Shown here: positions 34,076 through 44,186 of the stretch, in pieces
How the letters are laid out: every line of letters starts with the position of its first letter
How positions within the stretch are numbered: position 1 is the stretch's first letter
Source of the DNA: Sipunculus nudus
Taxonomy: Eukaryota; Annelida; Sipuncula; Golfingiida; Sipunculidae
Reading direction: 5' to 3'
NCBI GenBank assembly: GCA_026874595.1
Contig: CM049310.1
Location: 81,392,556-81,456,555 of the forward strand
DNA length: 64,000 bases
Translations under genes and position numbers: made by a program
The notes under the pieces: generated by a model
Told to the model about the DNA's origin: nothing
Database searches by the model: none
Seen by the model: only the letters and a program-made list of their open reading frames with translations

Positions 34076-35570
34076 CGCCACGTTCACGTGATTCAAAACT
34101 CTGTCATAGTGTACGTTTCGACAAGATACATTTCGGTCCGTTGTTGACCAAAGCGGATGGCCCACTTTGAACCAAAATGGAGTCCCACCGACATCCATTT
34201 ATCCATAGGTTAAGTATTCGGATGTATATTAGTAACAGGTCAGCAGAGTTAATCATAAGGCATTTCAGAAAAGTGAACTTTTTGTTGGTATATCATCCAA
34301 ACGGAAAGGTATTGCAAACTGCTCTGGTACTATGCTTGGTCAGCTTTATATGTCGACCTTGGAACCTTTGCTTGCCTTTCCTTATCTGTGGAGAAGCAAG
34401 ATCCTTCAGGTTCAGATTGCACTGACCCCTTGTGTAACCATAGCTGTGATTCGTAGTGGCGTACGTAACGCCATTGATCCTAACCAAACACGAGTGCCAT
34501 CACACATTAGCGTTGTACAAATGACTGAGGCCACGTTTTCAAGACATGGATGCGTTCTCAGGGGTATCCTCCGTTCTGTTGCGTTTTCACGCATTTTGCG
34601 AGCCTCCGTATACAGGTCTGGCGCGAACAACCTGTGTCGGCGTTTTGCTGTAAATTGTTGTTTTCCCCTGCTTTAAGCGTTTCCTATATAAGTTTCCATG
34701 CGCAACCATGCTTGTTCTCGGCGTTTACCTGCGATTAAAAGTAATATTTTGAGCATGCCAAAAATATATTAATACATCGCGTCTCTGCCCACGTTCTCGG
34801 GCGTTTTCTCGGTTCTCATGCGCTTTTGTGCGTTTGTGTGCGATTTTCGTTATTGGATCCGCATACGATTTGGTAAGACGTTAATACACGATTAAAAAAA
34901 AAAAACGAACAAAAACGCAACCAAAACGCGAGGGAAAGCTCCAATGCGAGGGCTGCTATGCTTACCTAACTCGCCAAACAATTGCGCAATTAATGAATTT
35001 TTACCGACAACGTATCCTTAAGTATATTCAAATCAACAAATTTAACAAATCCTTGGGATACATTTACGGTCTGAAGTGAGTGAATCTGTTTTGCCCTGAC
35101 GAACTGGGTGATTACCTTAAATTAAAAAAAATAGTTTAAATAACTGTATTGTGTAACGGAACAACAAAATAGACACAGTAAGAGGCGCAAATATTTAGGT
35201 TAAATATGCTGTTGCCGAGAGCGTATTTATAAAGATGGCGGTCATTGACTGCTGGTTATTGAATTTCCCACGACGACAAGAATGAAACTATCAGTCATAA
35301 AATGTGTAATACAAAATCCAAGAATCGATTAAATGTCTTCATTTATTAAATTCATTTAATTAAACGTTTTACCTATTCATTTACATCAAACTTAACGTGA
35401 ACGTAAAATAGCTGGTCTGAATTCTCAAACAAAACATCGTGCACTTGTTGTCTACATGGACAAGCCAAACGAGGAAATTTCATAGTAAAAGTGACGTGCC
35501 ATAGTAATGTTAAAGATATATAGAACAGTATGAGACATGCTTAAAAAATAAGAGAAACCCACGAACGAGA
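34076..35570. other. Non-coding stretch with GCGTTTT-rich segment
   Basis: Between about 34550 and 34960 the motif GCGTTTT and variants (GCGTTTAC, GCGTTTGT, and reversed AAAACGC) recur ten or so times, in DNA richer in CpG than its surroundings. No clear period. The open frame at 34332-34676 overlaps it and shows no domain. The rest is plain. Confidence 0.4.

Positions 35571-35576
<6 letters not shown>

Positions 35577-35632
<56 letters not shown>
35577..35632. repeat. (TA)n tract at the 3' end of the Penelope-like element
   Basis: About 28 TA dinucleotides directly bordering the element end (minus strand TATACTTCTAGTATATATA), perhaps part of its tail or its target. Confidence 0.85.
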
Positions 35633-35634
<2 letters not shown>

Positions 35635-35728
35635 TAGAAGTATATAGGTGCAGAACGAATCTAACAGTGCTCCATTAGCCTGATGCTAAGAGCTGATACA
35701 CAGAATTTACAACGAAAATGTTCAGTTA

Positions 35729-35771
35729 CACATTAACACGTGTTTTCATGCTGCCGCAATCATCAGATGTG
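35729..35771 (-). ncRNA. Hammerhead ribozyme motif (palindromic stem III type)
   Basis: Read on the minus strand: CACAU (35771-35767, stem I), CUGAUGA (35766-35760, core), UUGC-GGCA-GCAU (stem II, three strong pairs UGC/GCA with loop GGCA), GAA (35747-35745), the palindrome AACACGUGUU (35744-35735, stem III), A (35734, the cleavage-site nucleotide) and AUGUG (35733-35729, stem I partner). All invariant core positions expected for a hammerhead are present. Stem III has no loop in the monomer, so pairing of two molecules through the palindrome, as in the dimeric hammerheads known from Penelope-like and small retroelements, would be needed for self-cleavage. The predicted cut lies between 35734 and 35733. 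Activity is inferred. Confidence 0.7.
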
Positions 35772-35820
35772 AAATGTTAAGGAACGGTTGTTGACATTAT
35801 GTTATTACATGCCGAAGCAC

Positions 35821-36342
35821 TCAGCCATGGTCAGGTGGGAGTGTAGGGGGATTATGGTTATGTCTGCATTTGGAAATGAGCTCTGATCTTTTGTTGAGTC
35901 TTTGTGTCTTGGGGAACGTTATGATTTGGACCTTTTCTTCTAGGCAAAGATTACAACTTCCACTGGGGAGCTTTCTAGGTGGTGCGCGCTTGAGGACCCG
36001 CAAGTTTATTGATTACGGGGTGTTTGTGTTTTGTTGGAGCCAAATGAACTTTGAAAGTTCCGAGTCTTTTGCGTACTTGGGGTGGCTGAATGATTTCTTG
36101 TGGTTTCTGTAGCGGGATTTAAAGTCGGTGCCGGCAAGTCCGATGTAGGTTTTCTCCGAGGTTGGGGTTGTGACGTCAGCGGCATAGATAATACCAGCTT
36201 GTAGGCATGCTCCTTGAAGGGGACACTCTGTTTTTTTGCGACAATTGCATCCGCTTGGTTGCGTTTTATTCTGTCGGCCCGAAAGTTGGTTGTTATGCCT
36301 CTTAATTATAGATTGCATGTTTGGCACACACACTCCAACCAC
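35821..36342 (-). pseudogene. GIY-YIG endonuclease end of Penelope-like element
   Basis: The frame 36342-36013 begins within NMQSIIKRHNN. It has a cysteine-rich motif CNCRKKTECPLQGAC (about 36248-36204), then IIYAADV and TYIGLAG, the paired GIY and YIG elements of the nuclease, and FKSRYRNH with the conserved Arg. It continues through SELSKFIW. A frame change near 36010 leads to 36003-35821 with LPSGSCNLCLEEK and LNKRSELISKCRHN, the usual end of the domain. The nuclease would nick target DNA for insertion. The catalytic residues look largely present, but the frameshift and the missing reverse transcriptase make this a remnant. Confidence 0.82.
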
Positions 36343-36696
36343 CCACCAGCGGTACTAAAACAGATTCCCGCCGGAGTCTCACAACGGATATCACAACTCT
36401 CAAGCAATAGAGAAGCCTTCGAAAACACGAAACAAATATACAGCGATGCACTACAATCAAGCGGATACCAGCAACACGCACAGGGAATGACATACGTACC
36501 AACAGTGAAAAATCAAAGTGACAAAAAACGTCGAAGACGAAATATTCTATGGTTCAACCAACCATTCAGCTCCAATGTAAAAACAAAAGTAGCCAGAATA
36601 ATCCTTAATCTAGTCAAAAAGCACTTCCCCAACAACCATACACTCCACAAAATATTCAACAGGAACTCGGTCAAAGTCAGCTACAGCACCATGCCA
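36325..36696 (+). pseudogene. Inverted segment of the same Penelope-like protein
   Basis: The plus-strand frame gives HPPAVLKQIPAGVSQRISQL, then NREAFENTKQIYSDALQSSG, ILWFNQPFSSNV and HTLHKIFNRNSVKVSYSTMP. In Penelope-like proteins this block sits between the reverse transcriptase and the cysteine motif of the GIY-YIG region. It stops at about 36696 exactly where the minus-strand segment resumes the protein (residues PNM). The upstream part of the same open frame (36214-36324) is only the complement of the endonuclease segment. Confidence 0.8.
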
Positions 36697-36845
36697 CACT
36701 TCTCTTTATTTCCTCTTTTTTTCAGGATATCCCTTCTCTATTTCTAAAACAAACTTAATATTTTAATTTTAAACAGTTTAACACAGTTTACACACAGTTT
36801 TACAGTGGTTCCTGTTGTTGGCACTGGCATACGTTCAGGAACTTC
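36697..36845. other. Flanking DNA, nothing recognised
   Basis: Repeats of ACACAGTTT occur near 36780-36810. Otherwise plain. Confidence 0.4.
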
Positions 36846-36849
36846 TTCA

Positions 36850-36990
36850 TCGACAAAAATACTATATTAACCCCCCTGGGACATGAATACACAGAGAATG
36901 TAAGTTCACTGCTGATGGGAACCGAACTTATGACCTTCCGGTTGCCGGTCTTTTGAGTATATTATTAACACTCTATTTATTAACACTCTG
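36850..36990 (-). mobile_element. tRNA-like SINE head relic
   Basis: On the minus strand GACCGGCAACCGGAAGGTCA precedes AAGTTCGGTTCCC, resembling anticodon-arm and B-box sequence of a tRNA-derived SINE of a different family from the copies at 7013 and 54003. No A box or complete cloverleaf seen. Confidence 0.4.
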
Positions 36991-37524
36991 AAATTAATAT
37001 GGATTAAATATAATTTCTTTGAAATCCTATTCCCTTCCTACCTTTATTTCTCTTTCTCCTGCTAAAATCTGACACTCTTCCATATATATGTACAATTTTG
37101 AAAAATCCGGCACAAGTGGCCAAAATGATGTTATGTTCACGTTATCCATGGACATAGCTTTGAAAATCTTTATACCAAATATAAATATTTTAAATAAATC
37201 TTTTATATTTTTAGTAAAGCATAGTCTGATATTGTTAATAATGTCTGATCTCGTATGTTCCCTGTCACCAATAATAAGGGGTTCAGCTGCTCTGGTATCC
37301 CTTTGGATACTTGTTAAATTTTTAAGATTTCCACGGAATATTAATCACAAAAAGTATTCCCTGTCGTCTTACCCCGCTGACGGAAATCATTCATCTTGAT
37401 ATATATTTCTTGATAATATTTCACAGTAATATCAGAAATGGAACCAATTTTTTTTATTCTGATTAATAATTTATTTCATTTCAAATATATAAATATTATT
37501 GCCCAATATATAAATATTATTCCA
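36991..37524. other. AT-rich DNA upstream of LINE ORF1
   Basis: Could be 5' untranslated sequence of the LINE or flanking DNA; the junction is not visible. The 103-codon frame at 37088-37399 has no recognisable motif. Confidence 0.4.
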
Positions 37525-38198
37525 AAAAATCAGGGAAAGCCCCTCCAAGCTCTGGTAATATTCATCCTGAACAAGATGAAATACCTGAAATTACTGATGA
37601 CAATCTATTTGATGTGGTAAAAGACTTGTATGCTAAAATGACAAGACTCCAGACTGAGATTAGAGAAATTAAAGATGAAAATAGTAGACTGAGAGCCTAA
37701 GTTGATAAGCTAGAGGAGCAATCCAAGAGGGACAATTTGTAATTTTTCGGTATACCAGAGAAGAATGGTCCAGAATCATGGTCAGAGTGTGAAAATAAAA
37801 TTAGAAAAGTAATAAAGGAAGATATGAATCTTCAGGAAAGGGAGAAAGAGGTAACTATTGAAAGAGCTCATCGACTCCCGTGGCATGCCTCTGATAAACC
37901 TCGTCCAATAATTGTCAAATATGGCAGCTACAAAGACAAGGAGAGGGTTTTGAGTCTGGCACGCAAAGAACTGGAAAAGTCCAACTCTCAAGTGTTTGTA
38001 CAGGAGGACTTTTCTGAACGTGCCAGAGAAGCCAGGAGATACCTTAAACCAAAATTGCAGGAAGCAAGGGATAATGATTTGAGAGCCCAGTTTAGATATG
38101 ACAGACTTATCATAGAGAACAAAGTGTATGTATGGGATGCTGAAAATAATACTGTTCAATACATCAGAACAAGAAATGTGAACCGTGAATATTTATAG
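37525..38198 (+). pseudogene. LINE ORF1 remnant
   Basis: A single frame (third codon positions in register with 37824) runs from about 37525 to the TAG at 38196. It is interrupted by two in-frame TAA codons at 37698-37700 and 37740-37742. The N-terminal part (37610-37740) is heptad-like (MTRLQTEIREIKDENSRLRA, then KLEEQSKRDNL), a coiled coil. FFGIPEKNG starts an RRM-like fold, followed by VTIERAHRLPW, a motif typical of L1-type ORF1 proteins, and RPIIVKYGSYKDKERVL. The C-terminal part includes VQEDFSERAREARRYLKPKL. Such proteins form trimers that bind the LINE RNA. Two stops without frameshift suggest simple decay. Confidence 0.85.
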
Positions 38199-38454
38199 AA
38201 ATTCAAAAAACAGTGTTGTAAACAAATGGGGAAATACATTACAGCAAATATGTATAAGTCTAAATATTCATACTTTAAATGGAAGACTTCAGCCTGATTT
38301 AGAAGGGGAATTACCCTATTTGTCACCAAGAGGTGTTTCTTTAATAGACTATATTATTGTAAGCTCTGCTATCTTTAATTGTTTCTGTTCCTTTGAAGTT
38401 CTAAATATGGATTTGTCCGATCATTTTCCAACCTTGTTATTGGTAAACCAATAA
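38186..38454 (+). pseudogene. LINE endonuclease C-terminal remnant
   Basis: YLSPRGVSLIDYIIVSS and LNMDLSDHFPTLLLV match the end of the exonuclease-endonuclease-phosphatase domain, in which the SDH motif holds catalytic residues. The preceding two thirds of the domain are missing, because ORF1 runs directly into this part. An internal deletion of several hundred bases is inferred. Confidence 0.8.
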
Positions 38455-41042
38455 CACAAAACACAGTATCGAGTCAGTATAAAACAATAACACAACATAA
38501 GAAAAGAAAGCATAATATTAATTATGATCCCTTTAGAGATGTAGAAGTTTTAACGAGAACTTATAAGATAGAGAGGATTATACAACATGATTTGGAAGAC
38601 AACATGACAGAAGAACTGAGAAATTTGATACTCTTTATAGCAAATAAAACATTCATTAAAACTGTAAAGCCTGGTGTATCAGTAAAAGACCAACTACTAT
38701 GGTTGAATAAGGAGTGTACAGAATTAAAGAGGAGAAAATACAATGCATTAAATTAATACAGACAAACAAATAATATGACAGACCTTGAAAATTATAAACA
38801 GTTAAAGTCAGATTTTAAAATATGTGTAACAAGTCAAAAAAAAAAGAAAAAGAAAATTCAACTGTAACTGAATTAATGGCATGCAACTCTACAAATGAGA
38901 TTTTCAGAAAGATTAAATCTGTAAAAAGGACACAGATTAATTCTGAGGAGGAGTGGTTAATCTATTTTGAAAAACTATTGAATGATAATATGAACGCTGT
39001 AAATCCAGGATTTAAGAATCATATAAATAACTATCAGTTTAATGAAGATGCCTCCAATATAAATATGGACGATGAAATGAATTGTTATATAAGTAAAGAA
39101 GAAATAGTAAAACAGTTAAAACTTATGCAAAATGGCAAGACACCTGGACCAGATGGTATATCAGTAGATCTTTTGAAAGACAACATGGCAGTTTTAAGTC
39201 TGGTATTAGAAAAGATATTTAATCAAGTTTTTACTTTCGGTCATTTCACAACTGAATGGTCCAAAGCAATTTTGTTTCCATTACACAAGAAGGGCTCTTC
39301 TTTAGACCTAAATAATTATAGAAGTATCTCGCTTTTAAATACTATAGGTCAATTATTTACTAAAGTTCATAACGAGAGATTATTACCTGGGTAGAAAAAC
39401 ACAATAAATTCATAGAAGAGCAAGCTGGATATAGAAGAAAATATAGCACTATTGAAAATATATATACCCTCATGGCACTTATTGAAATATATTTATCAAG
39501 GGAAAAAAGGACGATTTTATTCAATTGTTATAGATATTTACAAGGTGTTCGACTGTTTTCAACATAACGTATTATTCTATTTACTTTATAAATATGGCGT
39601 GCATTAGAGGAAAAATATTTAATATCCTCAACAAATGAAGGAATAACTAGTTATTTTCAATGCAACGTTGGCACATGTCAAGGATGTATGATCAGTCCTG
39701 TACTTTTACTTTTTTTATGAACGAATTTTATTTTACTATACATTCTGAGGAAGACAGTATAAATATAGGTCCAGAATCATCTTATCTATCAATGTTTATG
39801 TTTGCTGATGACGTGGTCTGCTTTGCAGACACAGCAGGCAGATTACAATCCAAGATTAATAAATTAGAAGTATATTGTAATAATTATGGAATGAAAATCA
39901 ATGTCGAAAAAACTAAAGTAGTTGTGTTTAGAAATGGGGGAACTTAGAGAAAATATGAAAAATGTTTTTTTAAAGGTAAACACTTAGAAGTTGTCAATAA
40001 TTATAAATACCTGGGAGGCACATTTACAAGCTTACTAAATTGGTCCAAAATGAAGCAGATTCTAATTTGTCAAGCAAACAAAGCTTTAACTATAATAAAA
40101 CAATTTATCTAAAAATACAAGCAACTATCAATTTGTAAATCCTTCTTTCTTTTTGATAGGATGGTCCTTCCAATTCTGTGCTATGGTAGTGAACTATGGG
40201 GTTTTGAAACATGTGACAATATTGAAAGTGTACATACCAAGTTCTGTAAATATATTCTTCAAGTTAATATGAATACACCAGTTGTTGCAGTACTAGGAGA
40301 ACGTGGGCGGTTGCCCTTGAAGGATCATTATATAATAAGTGCTATAACTTATTGGTCTAAAATGATAAATATGACAAATAATAGATTACAAAAGCAATTG
40401 TATAATAAATTATATCGCTAAGAAGAAGCAGGAAAACAGAACTGGGTAACAAATATTAAGAAAATATTATTTTCGCAAGGATTTGGCTATGTTTGGATTG
40501 AACAAGATGTAGGGGATGTTAAATTATTTATTTCAGTATTGAAACAGAGATTAAATGATTCTTTTTTGCAGGATTTGACGAGTAGCATATCTTATAATCT
40601 TCGATTAAATACATACTCAACTTTTAAATTAACAATAAACACTGAAAAATATTAGAGAGTTCTACAAAATGTTAACTATAGGAAAAGTCTTTCAAGACTA
40701 AGATGTTCATCACATAATTTAGAAGTAGAAAAAGGAAGGCATAGTTATATTCCATGGGATGAAAGGTTTTGTAAATATTTTCTAAGATTTTGGGAAGCTG
40801 TTGTGGAAGATGAGCATCATTTTATCATGAAATGCCCATTGTATACAGACTTGAGAATCAAGTATATTGGTGATTCAAGTACATTTTCATCCCTCATGTC
40901 AGATAAAAATGCCCATACAATAAAACAGTTAGCAACCTATGTACACTATGCCTTTGTCAGGAGAGATAATGAATCGAAAGCTATCATCAAATTAATCTAT
41001 TTATTCACTTACTTATTCATCTACCAATCAAGAAATAAATAA
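38455..41042 (+). pseudogene. LINE reverse transcriptase and C-terminal region, broken
   Basis: A linker at 38460-38755 (frame-shifted) contains LLWLNKECTELKRRKYNALN. The RT follows at 38822-39394: LMQNGKTPGPDGISVDLLKD, TEWSKAILFPLHKKG and LNNYRSISLLNTIGQLFTK. After a stop near 39393, EQAGYRRKYSTIENIYTL appears in another frame (about 39418-39470). The palm motif is FADDVVCFAD at 39801-39830, with the catalytic Asp pair at 39807-39812, then the GMKINVEKTKVVVF motif. The thumb region includes YKYLGGTF and PILCYGSELWGFETC (40161-40210). The C-terminal part contains RHSYIPWDERF and EDEHHFIMKCPLY (40805-40843), the remains of a Cys/His zinc motif. At least five frame breaks or stops, so inactive. 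It would copy the element RNA at a nicked target. Confidence 0.88.
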
Positions 41043-41366
41043 ACTGTTTTTCATCGATGCATTGTACTACTGTTTGTTTATATGTTCACTTATTTATTAT
41101 TATTATTATAATTGGTATTATTATTGTTATAATTTGACCTCTAAATGAAATGAAATATGTGATTACAAAATTTCTGCTTGTGTTTAGATATTGCAAACAT
41201 GGGTTTTCATACAAAATTGTGTTTTGATGCATGTTTTGTCAGTTCACATTATGCTGTTACATTTTGTTATTGCTGAATTTTTATGATTCTTAACACATGC
41301 TCTTTGTGGAACAATGGGCCTGAGGCCTTTTATTTCAGAATAAATTTCTATTTATTCATTCATTCA
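41043..41366 (+). repeat. LINE 3' untranslated region and ATTC tail
   Basis: Ends GGGCCTGAGGCCTTTTATTT, AATAAATTTCTATT and ATTCATTCATTC. GGGCCTGAGGCCT is a partial palindrome that could form a 3' recognition hairpin. The short microsatellite tail is the normal end of many LINEs. Confidence 0.75.
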
Positions 41367-41383
41367 AAAATATTGTCTAAATA

Positions 41384-41466
41384 TCAGGGGGTTATTACAT
41401 TAGCCATTCCCCTTTGCTAAAAAGTGGGGGATATAACTCCCGGCCCCTGTATTTACTACGCCCCTG
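41384..41466 (-). mobile_element. Short MITE with CAGGGG / CCCCTG ends
   Basis: Inverted relative of 9893-9973: minus strand ATATCCCCCACTTTTTAGCA then AAGGGGAATGG and a CCCCTG end. A second GCCCCTG at 41460 extends the left terminus. Confidence 0.5.
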
Positions 41467-41662
41467 CAATCTATTCACACTACTCGTGCAGCAGTTATCC
41501 CTTTTGGTAGATTAAACCAGGAATTGTCATGACATTATTGTAACTCCGTCAGTAGAATAAAAGTACGAAAATAAAGGTCTCGATGTTTGCAAGATGGTTT
41601 AAGATATAACTTGAAAGCTTCGCAGAAGGCACTTAATTGCAATTAACGCCCTTTAGGCATAT

Positions 41663-41956
41663 GAAAGCCATGTTTAATGGCACTGGGTGTTATAATGTCA
41701 GTAATCGTCAAAAACCAAAGTACGGGCAATGTATAAAGAAATCTTTCGTGCGTCAATACCAGTTAGTGCTAGTAGCCTATTTGAGGCCTAACAAATGTTC
41801 TAATATTACTTCTAACGAGATCAAGCATAGTATTTTAATTATCGAAATCAATTCACGAGGTAATGGATACCTTGATAAGGCGTTTTATGGTTTCGGAACT
41901 AACACATCCAATTTTATTTAATGAAAATCCTGCATCTCCACTTAAGTATAAAACGT
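41663..41956 (+). repeat. Repeat H, copy 1
   Basis: Collinear with 44187-44466: CATGTTTAATGGCACTGGGT, GTTATAATGTCA, GCGTCAATACCAGTTAGTGC, GGTAATGGATACCTTGATAA and TTTCGGAACTAACACATC. About 290 bp. Neither coding nor a known class. Confidence 0.75.
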
Positions 41957-42605
41957 ACGTGTCTTTAATGTTTAATTCCTTTAATAATTTTATGTTGCAG
42001 CTTATTCTCTTTTGTTTTGCCTCCTCCACCGTAGGAGCAAGATAGTTGAATAATGGGCCAAGTTTATATGTGTTAAGCTAAAAGTTAATCATAAACGGGT
42101 CAACGAACGTGAATGCCAAAGGTTAATGGGAATATGAATCGCGAACTGGTCATGGTGTCTGCTTCCATATAATCGATGTGACAATGGGTTTTCTAGTCTT
42201 TTTATGCAAAATTATATAACAGGTAGTTTATTTGGACACTTTTGTATAATTTACAAAAGTAAATTATACTACAATTAAAGCCATGTTCGAATCTGTATTT
42301 CTCGGAAATGAAGAATATGTCGCATTTAAAATTACTTTGCTTCTTTTGTACTCATTTCCATTGATATAAGCGATACATTTTACTTTTCACTTTGTTTAAC
42401 ATTAAAGCGTCCTTGTGACTGAGAGAGACATTCGTGCCTTTTATTTATGAATTCTACCAGTCTCCCTACATCACCATCACAGAACATCTCCCGTGTCTTC
42501 AGCATGCTGGCCTTTATTGTGTAATTGTCTCTCGAAGGAAACACCCCGAATTTACACGAAAGTTTAAGGAAGAATGTGCCATGAGTCAAAAGGGGAGACT
42601 TGTCA
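41957..42605. other. Non-coding stretch, nothing recognised
   Basis: Two overlapping open frames on opposite strands near 42380-42750 have ordinary amino-acid composition but no motif or clear splice sites. Confidence 0.35.
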
Positions 42606-42609
42606 GTCA

Positions 42610-43070
42610 TATAGGACTAGAACACGGACTTGAGGGTCCTGGACTCGTAATTATACTTGTACATCGACTCGGCGGCAAGGACATGAAAATCAGGCACAGG
42701 TCATTTCCAGTCAGTGGAGAAAATATATGTCACAAATTATGCACGTGAAGGAACTACCAACATAATTAAATAATAAATAAGACTATACATCCCAAGGTTT
42801 AGCTCTGCACCAAGGGGAAAACGTAATTAAACAATCAAGTAAAGGGCACTTGCAACTGACATAAAATTTGCATGATTATCTCAATGTCCTTTTAATAAGA
42901 TATTTATTTTGGATTCGGATTTGAACTCGAGTTCCAAATGACTCCGACTCGAAGAAGGTGCACTTTAACTCGAGCCACAGGGATTCGGACTTGTACTCGA
43001 GTGGCCTGGACTCGGACTTGCAATCGTACTCGGATGGTGTGGACCCGACTACTTCACTAAAACTCATAAT
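42610..43070. repeat. Degenerate ACTCGGACTTG repeat region
   Basis: ACTCGGACTTG, CTTGTACTCGAGT, ACTCGAGTTCC and related words recur, most densely at 42915-43050 and again at 42610-42675. The same motif is at 30655-30745. Confidence 0.65.
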
Positions 43071-43512
43071 TGGATCGGTATAGGACGGTAAAAATTACAA
43101 TGCGGATCTCCAGTCAACTGATCCCGTTTTATGCCTGCTGTCATTATTGTTCCCCCTACAAAATCTCCCAAATTGTACCGGTCCGGTATCAATTTAAATC
43201 ACTTCCTTTTAGTAGTGGACCACTCACCAACGTTATTTTTTTAAGATGAATGAAGATTTGTTTGTATATTCTTGTGGGCAAACAAGGTACCCTTAAACGT
43301 TCAGACTACTGGGGAAAATGACATTGCGACATTGTTATAATGGAGAATAGTGCAGCCATGACGTAATAATTCAAGATTTATAGAACTATGTTCAATGTAT
43401 GAGCTTTCTTATTTTGATGAAAATAATTTATCATGAGTTAAAAGCATAAGAATGTATCAGTTAGTTAAATCAATGACGGGGAAATTTAAACAGTACAGTG
43501 GAAACCAGAAAT

Positions 43513-43917
43513 TAAAGGTGCCCAATCATCTATCTTTAAAAAAAGAAATTATGTGATTTCTGGTTTTCTCTATGTATATATTAATTATCTAAGTGCAAGT
43601 TTGCTTGTGGAAAAGTTCTTATAACGCCTTCTATCTGAATTATGAACTTGTTTATCAACAACATGTTTGTAAACACAGCAATGTTGACAAATGGGAAAAC
43701 ATGTAACCTAAGTTGGAAGTTGCATATATGCGGAGGTAGAAAAGTCACTTGTTGAAAAACGCCATTTGCGGGCCCCCACATATTATAAACACATTGATAT
43801 AAACAAAACAAGCAACATGTGTGCGGTAATATCCACGTTTGCTGGCCATTTTTTAAAGCTCCAAGGGATTACCTTTAGTTTATAAAGGTCAGATAGGTGA
43901 TTGGGCCCCTTTAAGTT
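43513..43917 (-). mobile_element. MITE, TTAAAGG superfamily, core A, full length
   Basis: The best-preserved copy: left end TTAAAGGTGCCCAATCATCT, right end, reversed, TTAAAGGGGCCCAATCACCT, both about 30 bp and similar. The interior (reverse) includes CATGTTTGTAAACACAGC, AAAACGCCATTTGC and GTGTGCGGTAATAT. About 405 bp, no coding capacity. Confidence 0.85.
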
Positions 43918-44186
43918 CTGGCCAGCACCCTTGAGTAATCGAAATAGATTTTAGATTGGCCGGGGAGGGGAGCAACCGAAAATGGGGGTAACCTGAAGTT
44001 TTTTTAAAGGTTGATCTACTTGATGAAAAAAATAGAAAACTTCAGGATCAAATGAACATTTAGATTTATTTTAATGTATGCAGATAGATGTTCAGTGTGT
44101 GGTTGTATGATGACCAGATGCATTTCAAGCTTCAGCTCAGCTGACCAATTCTGACGGCATGACAGCTCCTGGATCAGAAAATATCA

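Larger units (their letters stand above)
35633..36696 (-). mobile_element. 5'-truncated Penelope-like element with internal inversion
   Basis: The minus-strand segment 35633-36325 contains the GIY-YIG endonuclease end of a Penelope-like element plus about 180 bp of 3' non-coding sequence with a hammerhead motif. The segment 36325-36696 holds the protein part that normally precedes it but lies on the plus strand, so the two halves are head-to-head. The reverse transcriptase is absent. The geometry matches target-primed reverse transcription with twin priming, or a truncated inverted tandem copy. Ends are inferred from the loss of family-like sequence. Confidence 0.8.
37525..41366 (+). mobile_element. 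Non-LTR retrotransposon (LINE), defective
   Basis: In order: ORF1 with coiled coil and RRM-like domain, the C-terminal end of an apurinic-type endonuclease, a reverse transcriptase with the FADD box, a C-terminal region with EDEHHF, a 3' untranslated region and a tail made of ATTC repeats (41355-41366). All reading frames are broken. It is codon-poor in GC like its surroundings. Clade not determined: the APE-type endonuclease and L1-like ORF1 exclude the R2-type LINEs, but finer placement needs a tree. Confidence 0.88.

Noticed and set aside
34332-34676. 114-codon open frame
   Set aside because: No motif, an opposite-strand frame of similar length overlaps it, and the region is rich in GCGTTTT words.
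36214-36324. Upstream part of the Penelope plus-strand frame as coding sequence
   Set aside because: It is the complement of the endonuclease segment; only the part from about 36325 resembles the protein family.
42380-42748. Overlapping 76- and 104-codon frames on opposite strands
   Set aside because: Composition is protein-like, but there is no motif and no clear splice site; chance cannot be excluded.
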